This document shows positions 1-5,924 of a stretch of 7,394 bases of DNA, in pieces. The notes below the pieces were generated by a model. That model saw nothing but the letters and a program-made list of their open reading frames with translations. It was not told where the DNA came from and did no database searches. Each line of letters begins with the position of its first letter. The first letter of the stretch is position 1. The stretch is from an uncultured Oscillospiraceae bacterium (GTDB lineage: Bacteria > Bacillota_A > Clostridia > Oscillospirales > Oscillospiraceae): the NCBI GenBank assembly GCA_900757695.1, contig CAAEOU010000097.1:1-7394 (forward strand). The letters run 5' to 3'. The position numbers were made by a program, and so were the translations under genes.

Positions 1-795
1 ATCGGATCTGCCGTCGGCATTGGTATGGGACTTGGGCATCTTCTGGGGGTATCTGGTCCAGTCCACATAGCGGGAGCACTTGAACAGCGGGAACAGCTGC
101 ATCTTCCAGATGCGCCATACGCCGTCATCGTCCAAAATGAAGTCCACGCTGTACTTGCTGTAGGCCGTAATGCAGCGGGTGGCCTTCTTTCCCTCAAACT
201 TTCCAATGGGCTCAGGGTCTTTGGCTGTGCCGCCAGGGCCACCGGGACCACCGGGACCGCCGGGACCACCGGGACCGCCGGGACCGCCGGGACCGCCGGG
301 ACCACCGGGACCACCGGGACCGCCGGGACCGCCGGGACCACCCGGACCGCCGGGACCGCCGGGGCCAGCCATGCCCGCCGGGGGCTTGAGGCCCGGGGGC
401 AGCATCATGGGCTCATCGGCGCTCCAGCTCTCGTGGCCGTAGGACAGCCAGCAGCCCTTGGCGGTCTTTCCGTCTGCCGCCACCTCGATGACCTCGGTGT
501 CCAGCGGGTGGATGGAGCACATGGTGGGGCCCACGGCCTCGGTGCCGTTTTTCTCCGCCTTGTCAAATACATCGCCGTGATCTTTCAGGTAGCACTCTGC
601 CACGCCCTCCCAGCCGTCATAGCGGCCCCAGGGCATTTGCAGGCAGCAGTCCGTCCGATGGCTCCACAGCTCCACGGCGTACTCCCGATGGCGCTCCATA
701 TTGTGGAGGTAGATATAGCGGCTCATGAGATTTCGGCAGGCGTCCACCGCGTCCAGTCGCCGGAAGGCCAGCTTCAGTTCTTCCACAGTTCTCAT
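1..795 (-). CDS. NTF2/SnoaL-like protein with internal GGP-repeat insert (partial, 3' end off window)
   Basis: The frame is open for 265 codons from ATG at 795 to the window edge, so the C-terminus is missing. A strong GGGGAGGG ribosome site lies just upstream. The start overlaps the stop of the preceding gene as ATGA (795-792), so translation is probably coupled. The protein is a paralogue of that neighbour. Shared blocks are AC..L.SR near residues 19-26, PWGRYDG (55-61), TAKGCW (111-116), and a C-terminal part with YSVDF (215-219), VWRIWK and LFPLF. This layout fits the SnoaL/NTF2-like alpha+beta barrel, a fold used by small dehydratases, isomerases and binding proteins. Between GCW and YSVDF the neighbour has 18 residues, whereas here there are about 98, including GP(GGP)14GG at residues 144-189. 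No signal peptide is visible, so it is probably cytoplasmic. The fold call is by motif reading, not by search; the substrate is unknown. Confidence 0.78.
   Translation of the reverse strand, partial: MRTVEELKLAFRRLDAVDACRNLMSRYIYLHNMERHREYAVELWSHRTDCCLQMPWGRYDGWEGVAECYLKDHGDVFDKAEKNGTEAVGPTMCSIHPLDTEVIEVAADGKTAKGCWLSYGHESWSADEPMMLPPGLKPPAGMAGPGGPGGPGGPGGPGGPGGPGGPGGPGGPGGPGGPGGPGGPGGPGGTAKDPEPIGKFEGKKATRCITAYSKYSVDFILDDDGVWRIWKMQLFPLFKCSRYVDWTRYPQKMPKSHTNADGRSD
229..366 (-). repeat. 9-bp tandem array encoding GP(GGP)14GG
   Basis: About fifteen tandem copies of a 9-base unit, mostly CCC-GGY-GGT on the coding strand, lie in frame inside the NTF2-like gene. The second Gly codon is almost always GGT, while the first alternates between GGC and GGT. 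One proline codon is CCG and the last is CCT. This synonymous scatter implies the array is not a very recent, identical slippage product. Every third residue is proline and the other two are glycine. Confidence 0.95.
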
Positions 796-1421
796 TTGGA
801 TTCCCTCCCCAATACAGTTTCGTTCCACTGGTCATAGGGCTTGGGGGGATAGCACTCCCAGAGCCGGATGGGATCTCCCAGATGCCAGGGCTTCTTTTCC
901 AGCGGCGCATCGGGCTTCTTCTCCGCAGCCAGCTTGTCCCAGTCCGTGGGGGTGAGCTTGCCCCAGTCCTCGGTAAATTCCGCATTGAACATGGGGTAGA
1001 TGGTCACCATCCACAGCTTCCATGCGCCGTTTTCGGGCACAAAGCAGATATCCGCCTTATACCAGATCCAACGGGCCTCGCCCTTCTGATCGGTGGTGAT
1101 GCTCTGGAACATCCAGCAGCCCCGGGCCGTCTCACCGTCCCCGGCCACCTCCAGACACTCCGTCACTGCGCAGTGGACGTCCAGAATGCCCTTCCGGCTG
1201 CCCTCGCCGCCGGTGAGGCAGCGGGTGATGCTCTCCCTGCCCAGATATTTGCCCCAGGGCAGCTCCAATACGATATCGCTGCGCTGGGCAAAGGCCGCTG
1301 CAAAGCGATCCAGTCTGCCAAAGGACATATCCCGGCACAGCCGACTGACCAGCTGATGGCAGGCCTCATGGCCGGTCACCTTCCGGCACAGGATTTCCGC
1401 CTGATTCATGGTAGTTTCCAT
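792..1421 (-). CDS. NTF2/SnoaL-like domain protein (209 aa)
   Basis: An AAAGGAG site sits 7 bases before ATG at 1421; a second ATG at codon 5 (1409) is less well placed. The protein has an N-terminal helical part with EACHQLVSR (19-27), then LELPWGKYLG (52-61), GETARGCW (96-103), YKADICF (121-127), and AWKLWMVTIYPMF (133-145). This order is typical of SnoaL/NTF2-like proteins, which form a cone-shaped barrel with an inner pocket. The C-terminal 60 residues are rich in Trp, Pro and Lys, extending beyond the usual domain of about 130-140 residues. It has no signal peptide and no GGP tract. It is the shorter paralogue of the next gene downstream, with which it overlaps by 4 bases; NTF2-like folds often dimerise, so a heterodimer is possible. 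Enzymatic role and ligand are not recognisable. Confidence 0.8.
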   Translation of the reverse strand: METTMNQAEILCRKVTGHEACHQLVSRLCRDMSFGRLDRFAAAFAQRSDIVLELPWGKYLGRESITRCLTGGEGSRKGILDVHCAVTECLEVAGDGETARGCWMFQSITTDQKGEARWIWYKADICFVPENGAWKLWMVTIYPMFNAEFTEDWGKLTPTDWDKLAAEKKPDAPLEKKPWHLGDPIRLWECYPPKPYDQWNETVLGRESK

Positions 1422-1451
1422 GGTTCGACTCCTTTCTTTCTATGGGGATTC

Positions 1452-2102
1452 TTACGGACGGGGACCGCCGGGGCCGCCGGGGCCGCCGGGGCCGCCGGGG
1501 CCGCCCATGGGCTTCTTTCCGGTGATGTCCCCGGGCTTCTTCCCGGGCTCCGTGGAATAGACGCAGGTAAAGCTGCCGTCCTGTCCGCTGACGGACACGC
1601 TGGGGCAGGCCTCCGCCAGCGTCATGGCCAGGGAGCCGGTGATAAAGTTCGGAGCCATGCCCTGCAAATACACAGACTTCCCCTTCAGCTCCTCGGGCAG
1701 CGCCACAGCGCCCATCATATGGGCCGCATAATCTCTGGTGTCGGGCATAAAGCTCAGCAGCAGGCCGTCCTGAAAGGGCTCCATCTTTAAGGTGAGGTGC
1801 CCATCGGGGCTGTTGGCGCCGAATTTCAGCTTTTTCATGGGGATGTCTCCGCCCAGGGGCGGGATAAACAGCCCCACGGTTCTGGGGGCCAGCCGCAGTG
1901 CCAGATAGCAGGCCAGCCACGCCTGAGGATGACCGTCCAGCGTAATCTCATCCGCCCCGTCTGCGGCAAGAAATTCGATCATTTTTTCTGCGCCGTCCAG
2001 ATCCCAGATGTATTCCAGACTCATGCCCCGAGGGCCGGGGGCCTCCCGGCTGGGAAGACCCAGCCGGGCGCCGATGTCGTTGATGCTGTACATTTTCTTC
2101 AT
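1452..2102 (-). CDS. Tandem Csx3-like-domain protein with C-terminal (GGP)5 tail
   Basis: ATG at 2102 follows a GAGGAGA site which overlaps the stop of the upstream lipoprotein gene (gap 11 bases). I do not recognise a named family for the whole 216-residue protein. Two segments resemble each other: residues 53-89 (ITLDG.....WLACYLALRLAP..V....PPLGG) and 144-181 (VYLQG.AP.FITGSLAMTLAE....V). They share L, G, aromatic, aliphatic, LA, aliphatic, LA at equal spacing. Both also recall the Csx3 (Crn3) ring-nuclease pattern G..P.WL...LA....P..V....P.LG. The Asp and Arg of the remembered Csx3 DPRLG motif are replaced (IPPLG), so cyclic-oligoadenylate cleavage is not implied. The last residues are MGG, then GGP repeats, ending in RP (200-216). 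There is no signal peptide or membrane segment. The Csx3 link rests on my memory of the family and is uncertain. Confidence 0.65.
   Translation of the reverse strand: MKKMYSINDIGARLGLPSREAPGPRGMSLEYIWDLDGAEKMIEFLAADGADEITLDGHPQAWLACYLALRLAPRTVGLFIPPLGGDIPMKKLKFGANSPDGHLTLKMEPFQDGLLLSFMPDTRDYAAHMMGAVALPEELKGKSVYLQGMAPNFITGSLAMTLAEACPSVSVSGQDGSFTCVYSTEPGKKPGDITGKKPMGGPGGPGGPGGPGGPRP
1461..1505 (-). repeat. 9-bp tandem array encoding C-terminal (GGP)5
   Basis: Five in-frame 9-base units, GGC-GGC-CCC with GGC-GGT-CCC in the last, encode residues 200-214 and are followed by Arg-Pro-stop. The preferred codons differ from the longer array at 229-366 (GGY-GGT-CCC), although the peptide repeat is identical. 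This argues for separate expansion or old divergence rather than recent copying. Confidence 0.93.
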
Positions 2103-2113
2103 GGTTCTTCTCC

Positions 2114-3826
2114 TCAGGCGGCGTTATACCGTGCCACGGCGTCGGTATAGATGTCGATCATGGTGTCAACGCCCAGGGACTGGCAGGTGGAAACATATTC
2201 GTCCCACTCGGTGTCCAGATCCGCCTCGCCGGTGATGAACTTGGCCACCTGTGCCGCAGAGTAGGTGGATACCTCGGCCAGCGCCGCATTGTACTCGGTG
2301 CTCTCCTCGGTTTCCAGCGGTACGTTGGCCACCATCCACTCGTTATCGGAGGTAGCGGTCCAGATGTCGCTGGCCTCCTTCTGGGCATCGGTGTAGCCTG
2401 CGTACATGCGGGTGTAGTCATTGACGAAGGGGCCGCTCATGCAGGCATACTTCTCAATGGCAATGGGCAGCGGCAGGCCGTCGGGGTTGCTTGTGATGAG
2501 GTCGGTGAAGTGGGGATTGCCCTCGGCATCCAGCTCGTAGCTGACGCCCTCCTCGCCGTAGTTGTTGAGCATAAAGCCCTTCTGGGTGTACTGGAAGTTC
2601 AGCCACTGGGCCGCCAGCTCCGGATCGGAGCAGGTGGTGGAGATGCCGGTGCCGATGCCCAGCACCAGAGAGTAGTTGTGGCACACATGGTTCTTGTCGC
2701 CCACATTCTGCACCGCATCGCCGATGGCCGTCAGGGTCATGCCGCTGGTGCTCTTCCCCTCAAACTCCGTCATCATGGCGGCGGTGGAGTAGAAGATACC
2801 GGTGCGGTCGTGGGAGATCAGCTCATCGGGGGCATACTGCTCGCTGGCAGTGGCAAAGTCGGAGTAGATGAGGCCCTCGGAATACCACTGCTTCATCATC
2901 TCGAGATATTCCTTATACTCGTCGGTGACGGGGCCATAGAGCACCTCACCGTCCCGGCAGAGCATTTCGCCGCCGGTCTGGTAGCCTGCGACCAGATAGC
3001 CGCTGACGGTACCGGTATAGGGGATCCACAGCGCCGCATCTGCGCCCTTGTCGTTCTTGAAGGCGGTGAGCACATCGTGGTAGTCGTCATAGGTAACGGG
3101 GGCGTCCAGCTTCAGGTCGTCCAGCCAGTCCTGACGAATTACGGGGCCAAGGTTGATGCCGTAGCCCTCCTTATAGAAGGCATAGGCCATGGGCAGGGTG
3201 CCGTCCTCCAGCTTGGAGTCCTTTTCGTAGGCGGAAAGGCTCTCCCGGATGGCCTTGTAGTGGGGCATGAACTCGTCATACAGGTCATTGAGGGGCATGA
3301 GCATTTCATTCTCCACCGCGGCGGTGACGCCGCCGGTGACCATATTGGGATTCTGGATCATGTCCGGGAAGTCGCCGCTGGCGGCCATCAGGTTCAGGGT
3401 CTGGTTGGCATTTTCCATATTGGCCAGCACCAGATCAATGTGGACGCCAGTGAGTGCCTCGGTCTCCTTGAGCCGTGCCTGCTCGCTGTAGTCGATCATA
3501 TTCTGGAAGGCGCCTGCTGCGGGATACCAGAGGCTCAGGGTCTCCCCCTCCTCGCTGAGGGTGTAGTCCTCCGGCTCCGGGGCCGTCTTGGCGGCAGCTT
3601 CCTCCTGTGCCGATGCCTCCGCTTCCTGAGGCAGCAGCGAAGCCTCCGTCAGCGATTCCTCTGCTGCCGGGGTCTGGTCAGTTTCCTCCACTGGAGCCGC
3701 TGTGGGCGCCGATGCGCTGGACTCCGCCGCAGGGGCTGCGCTGTCAGAGCCGCCGCCGCAGCCTGCCAGCAGTCCCAGCAGCATGGCAGAGGCCAGAATC
3801 ATGGATGCTGTTTTTTTGCACTTCAA
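2114..3826 (-). CDS. Extracellular solute-binding lipoprotein (family 1 type)
   Basis: This 570-residue protein starts with a lipoprotein signal: KCKK, a hydrophobic stretch, and the lipobox LLAGC with the acylated Cys at residue 23. An Ala/Glu/Ser/Pro-rich flexible linker runs to about residue 90. The mature part has features of large family-1 (YtcQ/LipO-like) ABC substrate-binding proteins: a strand-helix start (EDYTLSEEGETLSLWYP), LVLANMENANQTLNLMAASGDFPDM, and a late NNYGEEGVSYELDAEGNP block. Such proteins capture sugars, oligosaccharides or related compounds outside the membrane and pass them to LplB/YtcP-type permeases. No permease or ATPase is in the window; the genes behind it are the Csx3-like and NTF2-like genes. 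I chose the TTG start because AAGGAGG lies 8 bases upstream and it gives a complete signal peptide. Ligand specificity cannot be read. Confidence 0.9.
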   Translation of the reverse strand: MKCKKTASMILASAMLLGLLAGCGGGSDSAAPAAESSASAPTAAPVEETDQTPAAEESLTEASLLPQEAEASAQEEAAAKTAPEPEDYTLSEEGETLSLWYPAAGAFQNMIDYSEQARLKETEALTGVHIDLVLANMENANQTLNLMAASGDFPDMIQNPNMVTGGVTAAVENEMLMPLNDLYDEFMPHYKAIRESLSAYEKDSKLEDGTLPMAYAFYKEGYGINLGPVIRQDWLDDLKLDAPVTYDDYHDVLTAFKNDKGADAALWIPYTGTVSGYLVAGYQTGGEMLCRDGEVLYGPVTDEYKEYLEMMKQWYSEGLIYSDFATASEQYAPDELISHDRTGIFYSTAAMMTEFEGKSTSGMTLTAIGDAVQNVGDKNHVCHNYSLVLGIGTGISTTCSDPELAAQWLNFQYTQKGFMLNNYGEEGVSYELDAEGNPHFTDLITSNPDGLPLPIAIEKYACMSGPFVNDYTRMYAGYTDAQKEASDIWTATSDNEWMVANVPLETEESTEYNAALAEVSTYSAAQVAKFITGEADLDTEWDEYVSTCQSLGVDTMIDIYTDAVARYNAA

Positions 3827-3841
3827 AGCATTGTCCTCCTT
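3824..3841 (-). promoter_or_regulatory. Ribosome site with TTG start overlapping a two-codon ATG-CTT-TGA ORF
   Basis: AAGGAGG (3841-3835) is 8 bases from the TTG start at 3826. An ATG at 3831 lies only 3 bases after the same site, out of frame, and would make a two-codon ORF (ATG CTT TGA) whose stop overlaps the TTG start. The spacing favours TTG. The overlap could let a ribosome ending at TGA restart at TTG, but that is inference. Confidence 0.7.
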
Positions 3842-3861
3842 CGCTTTTATTGACTGAGGCT

Positions 3862-3890
3862 ATCTTAGTGCCTGCGCCGGAAAAAATCCA
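3862..3890 (-). promoter_or_regulatory. Possible weak promoter of the lipoprotein operon
   Basis: TAAGAT (3867-3862) is a 4/6 match to the -10 box. At 17 bases upstream stands TGGATT (3890-3885), a poor -35. Such a weak -35 would suit activation by a bound regulator. A TGCGCA site at 3909-3914 would lie near -57 relative to the predicted start. No better promoter was seen in the gap. Confidence 0.35.
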
Positions 3891-3904
3891 GTTTGCTTTT
3901 CTTC

Positions 3905-4000
3905 GAAATGCGCATATTCTGCGATTTCAGAACAATTCGCGTAATTTGAGCGCATTCTAAGAAAATGCGCAGGAATTGGCCTTTCCTGCGCATTTTCTTA
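3905..4000. promoter_or_regulatory. Operator-like cluster: 16-bp perfect inverted repeat and TGCGCA sites
   Basis: The arms 3958-3973 and 3985-4000 are perfect inverted complements of 16 bases around an 11-base spacer. Each arm contains AAAATGCGCAGG, so two TGCGCA cores lie 21 bases apart (3966 and 3987), two helical turns on the same face. Another GAAATGCGCAT is at 3905-3915, and a near copy, GAGCGCATT, is at 3948-3956. The cluster lies between divergent genes and abuts the -10 box of the AraC-type gene, so it is the best candidate binding region for that regulator. Confidence 0.65.
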
Positions 4001-4009
4001 TGCTATAAT
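4001..4009 (+). promoter_or_regulatory. Extended -10 promoter of the AraC-type regulator
   Basis: TGC-TATAAT is a perfect -10 with an extended TG motif. The -35 position (about 3981-3986, CTTTCC) is poor and falls within the inverted repeat, so a protein bound there would probably block polymerase and repress the gene. Transcription would start near 4016. Confidence 0.7.
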
Positions 4010-4059
4010 ATATTCATATGATATTGATTTCGCAGGATTCATCCGGAAAGGAGATCCCC

Positions 4060-5349
4060 ATGGCCGAACAGGAAGCGCCCCGCACCGCCCAGCTGATGCG
4101 GGAAAACCAGCGGCTCCGGCAGCAGCTCTATGAGTGCCGGAGCATGCTCCGCACCATCTTTATCCGCAATCTCATTGAGGACAGTGTCAACCCCATCCAC
4201 ACCAGCAATTTAAGCTCTCAGCTGGAAAAGAACGGCGTGGTGCTCCCCTACCCGGATGTGATGGTCTGCACCCTTGCCGTCATCGGCCTTGGCTCCACCA
4301 GCGCCGAGGGCTCCCGGCACCCGGCCACCCATGAGGAGTTCAACCAGATGCGGGATACCATTCTGCTGGTCTGCGGGGGCATGCTCAATGCCCAGCACAT
4401 CTGCTATTCCGCCGATGCGGGCACCGAAATTCTTTTGCTCGTCAACTTCCACCAGCCCCCCAAGCGGGATCTCACCCAGAAGGAGATGGTGGAGGAGATT
4501 GCCGGGATCATGTCCCGGGCGGTACTCTACCTGCAGGACAGCTACTCCATTCTGCTGGCCGCCGCGGTGAGCCAGCCCACCCGGAATCTCCGGGATCTCA
4601 CCCGGATCTGGCAGGAGGCCCACGCCCTGTTTGAGGAGACCAGCACCTATACCGAAAGCCGGGTGCTCACAGCCTACGACATCACCGCCGAAACCGGCAC
4701 CGACACCTACCGGGCCTATAACGACAAGCTCTTTTACAACGCCGTGCTCACCGGAGATTTCCGGCAGGCCCGTGCCCTGACGGATGCCTACATCGACACC
4801 TTTTCTCAGAGCGAAAACGCCCTGTGGGAGATGAAGCCCGCCCTGAAAAAGCGCCTGCGCACCGCCGCCTCCCTGTGCCCCGCCGGCACCGGCAGCTTGA
4901 AATTTCAGGTGGGCCCGGAGATCGACTCTCAGGTTTCCCGGTGCAAGACCATGGAGCAGCTGGAGACCCTTCTGGATCGGTTCTTCGGCACTCTGGCCCC
5001 TGCGGACTCCGCCCCGGAAAAGCGCACCGACCCCATCCGCCGGTATATCGCCCAGCACTATTCCAACCGGGAGCTGGGCATCGAGCTGCTCTGCCAGAAA
5101 TTCGGCTACAGTGCCTCTTATCTCAGCCACCTCTATAAGCAGGAGCAGGGGGAGAATCTGGTGGACGAGATCACCCGGATCCGGGTGCAGGCCGCCAAGC
5201 AATTGCTCCGGGACACCTCGGACACCATCACCGCCATCGCCCTTTCCGTGGGCTATAACAGCGCATGGACCCTGACCCGGGCCTTCCGGCGGCAGGACGG
5301 CATCTCCCCCACCCAGTATCGGCGGGAGATCGCAGGGCCGCCCCAGTAG
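4060..5349 (+). CDS. AraC-family transcriptional regulator
   Basis: ATG at 4060 follows AAAGGAG (4047-4053) with a 6-base spacer. An in-frame ATG at 4018 has no ribosome site and lies almost at the predicted transcription start, so I reject it. The product is 429 residues. Residues 9-40 look like a short coiled coil or helical linker (ENQRLRQQL). Residues about 60-205 resemble the degenerate GGDEF/CdaR-like sensor part of YesN-type AraC proteins, ending in TRIWQEAHALFEE. The C-terminal AraC DNA-binding domain (about 323-424) has two helix-turn-helix units, LGIELLCQKFGYSASYLSHL (339-358) and ITAIALSVGYNSAWTLTRAF (390-409), and the family signature GISPTQYRR (414-422). There is no receiver domain or membrane segment, so it is a cytoplasmic one-component regulator. 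Its divergent position suggests it controls the lipoprotein operon and itself; the effector is unknown. Confidence 0.93.
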   Translation: MAEQEAPRTAQLMRENQRLRQQLYECRSMLRTIFIRNLIEDSVNPIHTSNLSSQLEKNGVVLPYPDVMVCTLAVIGLGSTSAEGSRHPATHEEFNQMRDTILLVCGGMLNAQHICYSADAGTEILLLVNFHQPPKRDLTQKEMVEEIAGIMSRAVLYLQDSYSILLAAAVSQPTRNLRDLTRIWQEAHALFEETSTYTESRVLTAYDITAETGTDTYRAYNDKLFYNAVLTGDFRQARALTDAYIDTFSQSENALWEMKPALKKRLRTAASLCPAGTGSLKFQVGPEIDSQVSRCKTMEQLETLLDRFFGTLAPADSAPEKRTDPIRRYIAQHYSNRELGIELLCQKFGYSASYLSHLYKQEQGENLVDEITRIRVQAAKQLLRDTSDTITAIALSVGYNSAWTLTRAFRRQDGISPTQYRREIAGPPQ

Positions 5350-5413
5350 AATAATTTCACCTTTTTGCGGCATACTGGTTCCATCAAGCGTATGTGGAAA
5401 GGAGCCGCATTCT

Positions 5414-5842
5414 ATGATCTCCGACATTGAACTGCTGGATTACATTTATCAGACTGCCCGCATGGGCCACGACGGCATTGACGCCGTGATGAAATACTCC
5501 GGCTGCCGGCCGCTCACCGATGCCCTGCGGCAGCAGAAGGCCGAGTATGGGGAGCTGGGGGCCAGCGCCGTAGAGATGATCCGTGCCCGGGGCGGCTGCC
5601 CGGAGCCGCTGCCCATGGGGGCAAAAATGGGGCTTGCCATGAGCCGGGCCAAAAATCAGTTTGCCCCGCCCTCCGCCTCCAAAATTGCGGAAATGATGAT
5701 CACCGGCAACACCAAGGGCGCCATCAAGTCCATCCAGCACCACCGGCAGTATCTGGGCAAGGACGAACGGGTGACGGATCTCAGCAAAAAGCTGCTGGAA
5801 ACGGAACAGAATAATATTGAGCAGATGAAGCCGTTTTTATGA
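5414..5842 (+). CDS. Small all-helical, ferritin-like-fold hypothetical protein
   Basis: An AAAGGAG site (5398-5404) lies 9 bases before ATG at 5414. The 142-residue product reads as four amphipathic helices: about residues 3-27, 32-59, 86-112 and 117-139, separated by Gly/Pro-rich turns such as GGCPEPLPMG. This resembles conserved small Clostridia proteins with a SxIAEMxIxGxxxG segment in helix 3 (here SKIAEMMITGNTKG) and an N-terminal DYIYQTARMG. They look like DUF2383/ferritin-like four-helix bundles, but the full set of metal ligands (paired ExxH motifs) is not visible, so metal binding is doubtful. No signal peptide. It starts 64 bases after the AraC-type gene with no convincing promoter or terminator between them, so it may be co-transcribed. 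Function unknown. Confidence 0.82.
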   Translation: MISDIELLDYIYQTARMGHDGIDAVMKYSGCRPLTDALRQQKAEYGELGASAVEMIRARGGCPEPLPMGAKMGLAMSRAKNQFAPPSASKIAEMMITGNTKGAIKSIQHHRQYLGKDERVTDLSKKLLETEQNNIEQMKPFL

Positions 5843-5851
5843 GAAAGCATA

Positions 5852-5885
5852 TAAAATGGGAGCGCCAAAAGACGCTCCCATTTTA
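5852..5885. terminator. Bidirectional intrinsic terminator between convergent genes
   Basis: A perfect 13-bp stem (TAAAATGGGAGCG at 5852-5864 and its complement at 5873-5885) surrounds an 8-base loop. The A/T run at the stem base supplies the T tract for both directions. It lies 9 bases after the stop of the helical protein and about 40 bases after the stop of the opposing HEAT-repeat gene. Confidence 0.9.
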
Positions 5886-5924
5886 CGCTGTTTACACGAA
5901 TTTATTCGATTGACTTCCCCTGCA

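Noticed and set aside
229..366. Tandem repeat as a CRISPR array
   Set aside because: The units are 9 bases, contiguous, in frame and without spacers.
170..442. Plus-strand frame encoding a perfect (GPP)n collagen-like protein
   Set aside because: It is the antisense of the GGP array. It has no ribosome site or family signature outside the array, while the minus-strand frame shows clear homology to the neighbouring gene.
25..837. Long plus-strand frame across the first gene, with TGT/AGT repeats
   Set aside because: It lies opposite the real NTF2-like gene in high-GC DNA, with no ribosome site, and crosses the gene boundary at 792-795.
2510..3853. 447-codon plus-strand frame opposite the lipoprotein gene
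   Set aside because: Shadow frame. The minus strand has the lipobox, solute-binding features and ribosome site.
3958..4000. Inverted repeat as an intrinsic terminator
   Set aside because: It is upstream of the transcription starts of both divergent genes, so no gene ends into it; an operator is more likely.
4018..4059. Upstream ATG start for the AraC-type regulator
   Set aside because: It has no ribosome site and lies within about 2 bases of the predicted transcription start; ATG 4060 has AAAGGAG at good spacing.
4210..5427. 405-codon minus-strand frame opposite the AraC-type gene
   Set aside because: The composition is Gly/Val/Leu-rich with no motif, whereas the plus strand has both helix-turn-helix units of AraC proteins.
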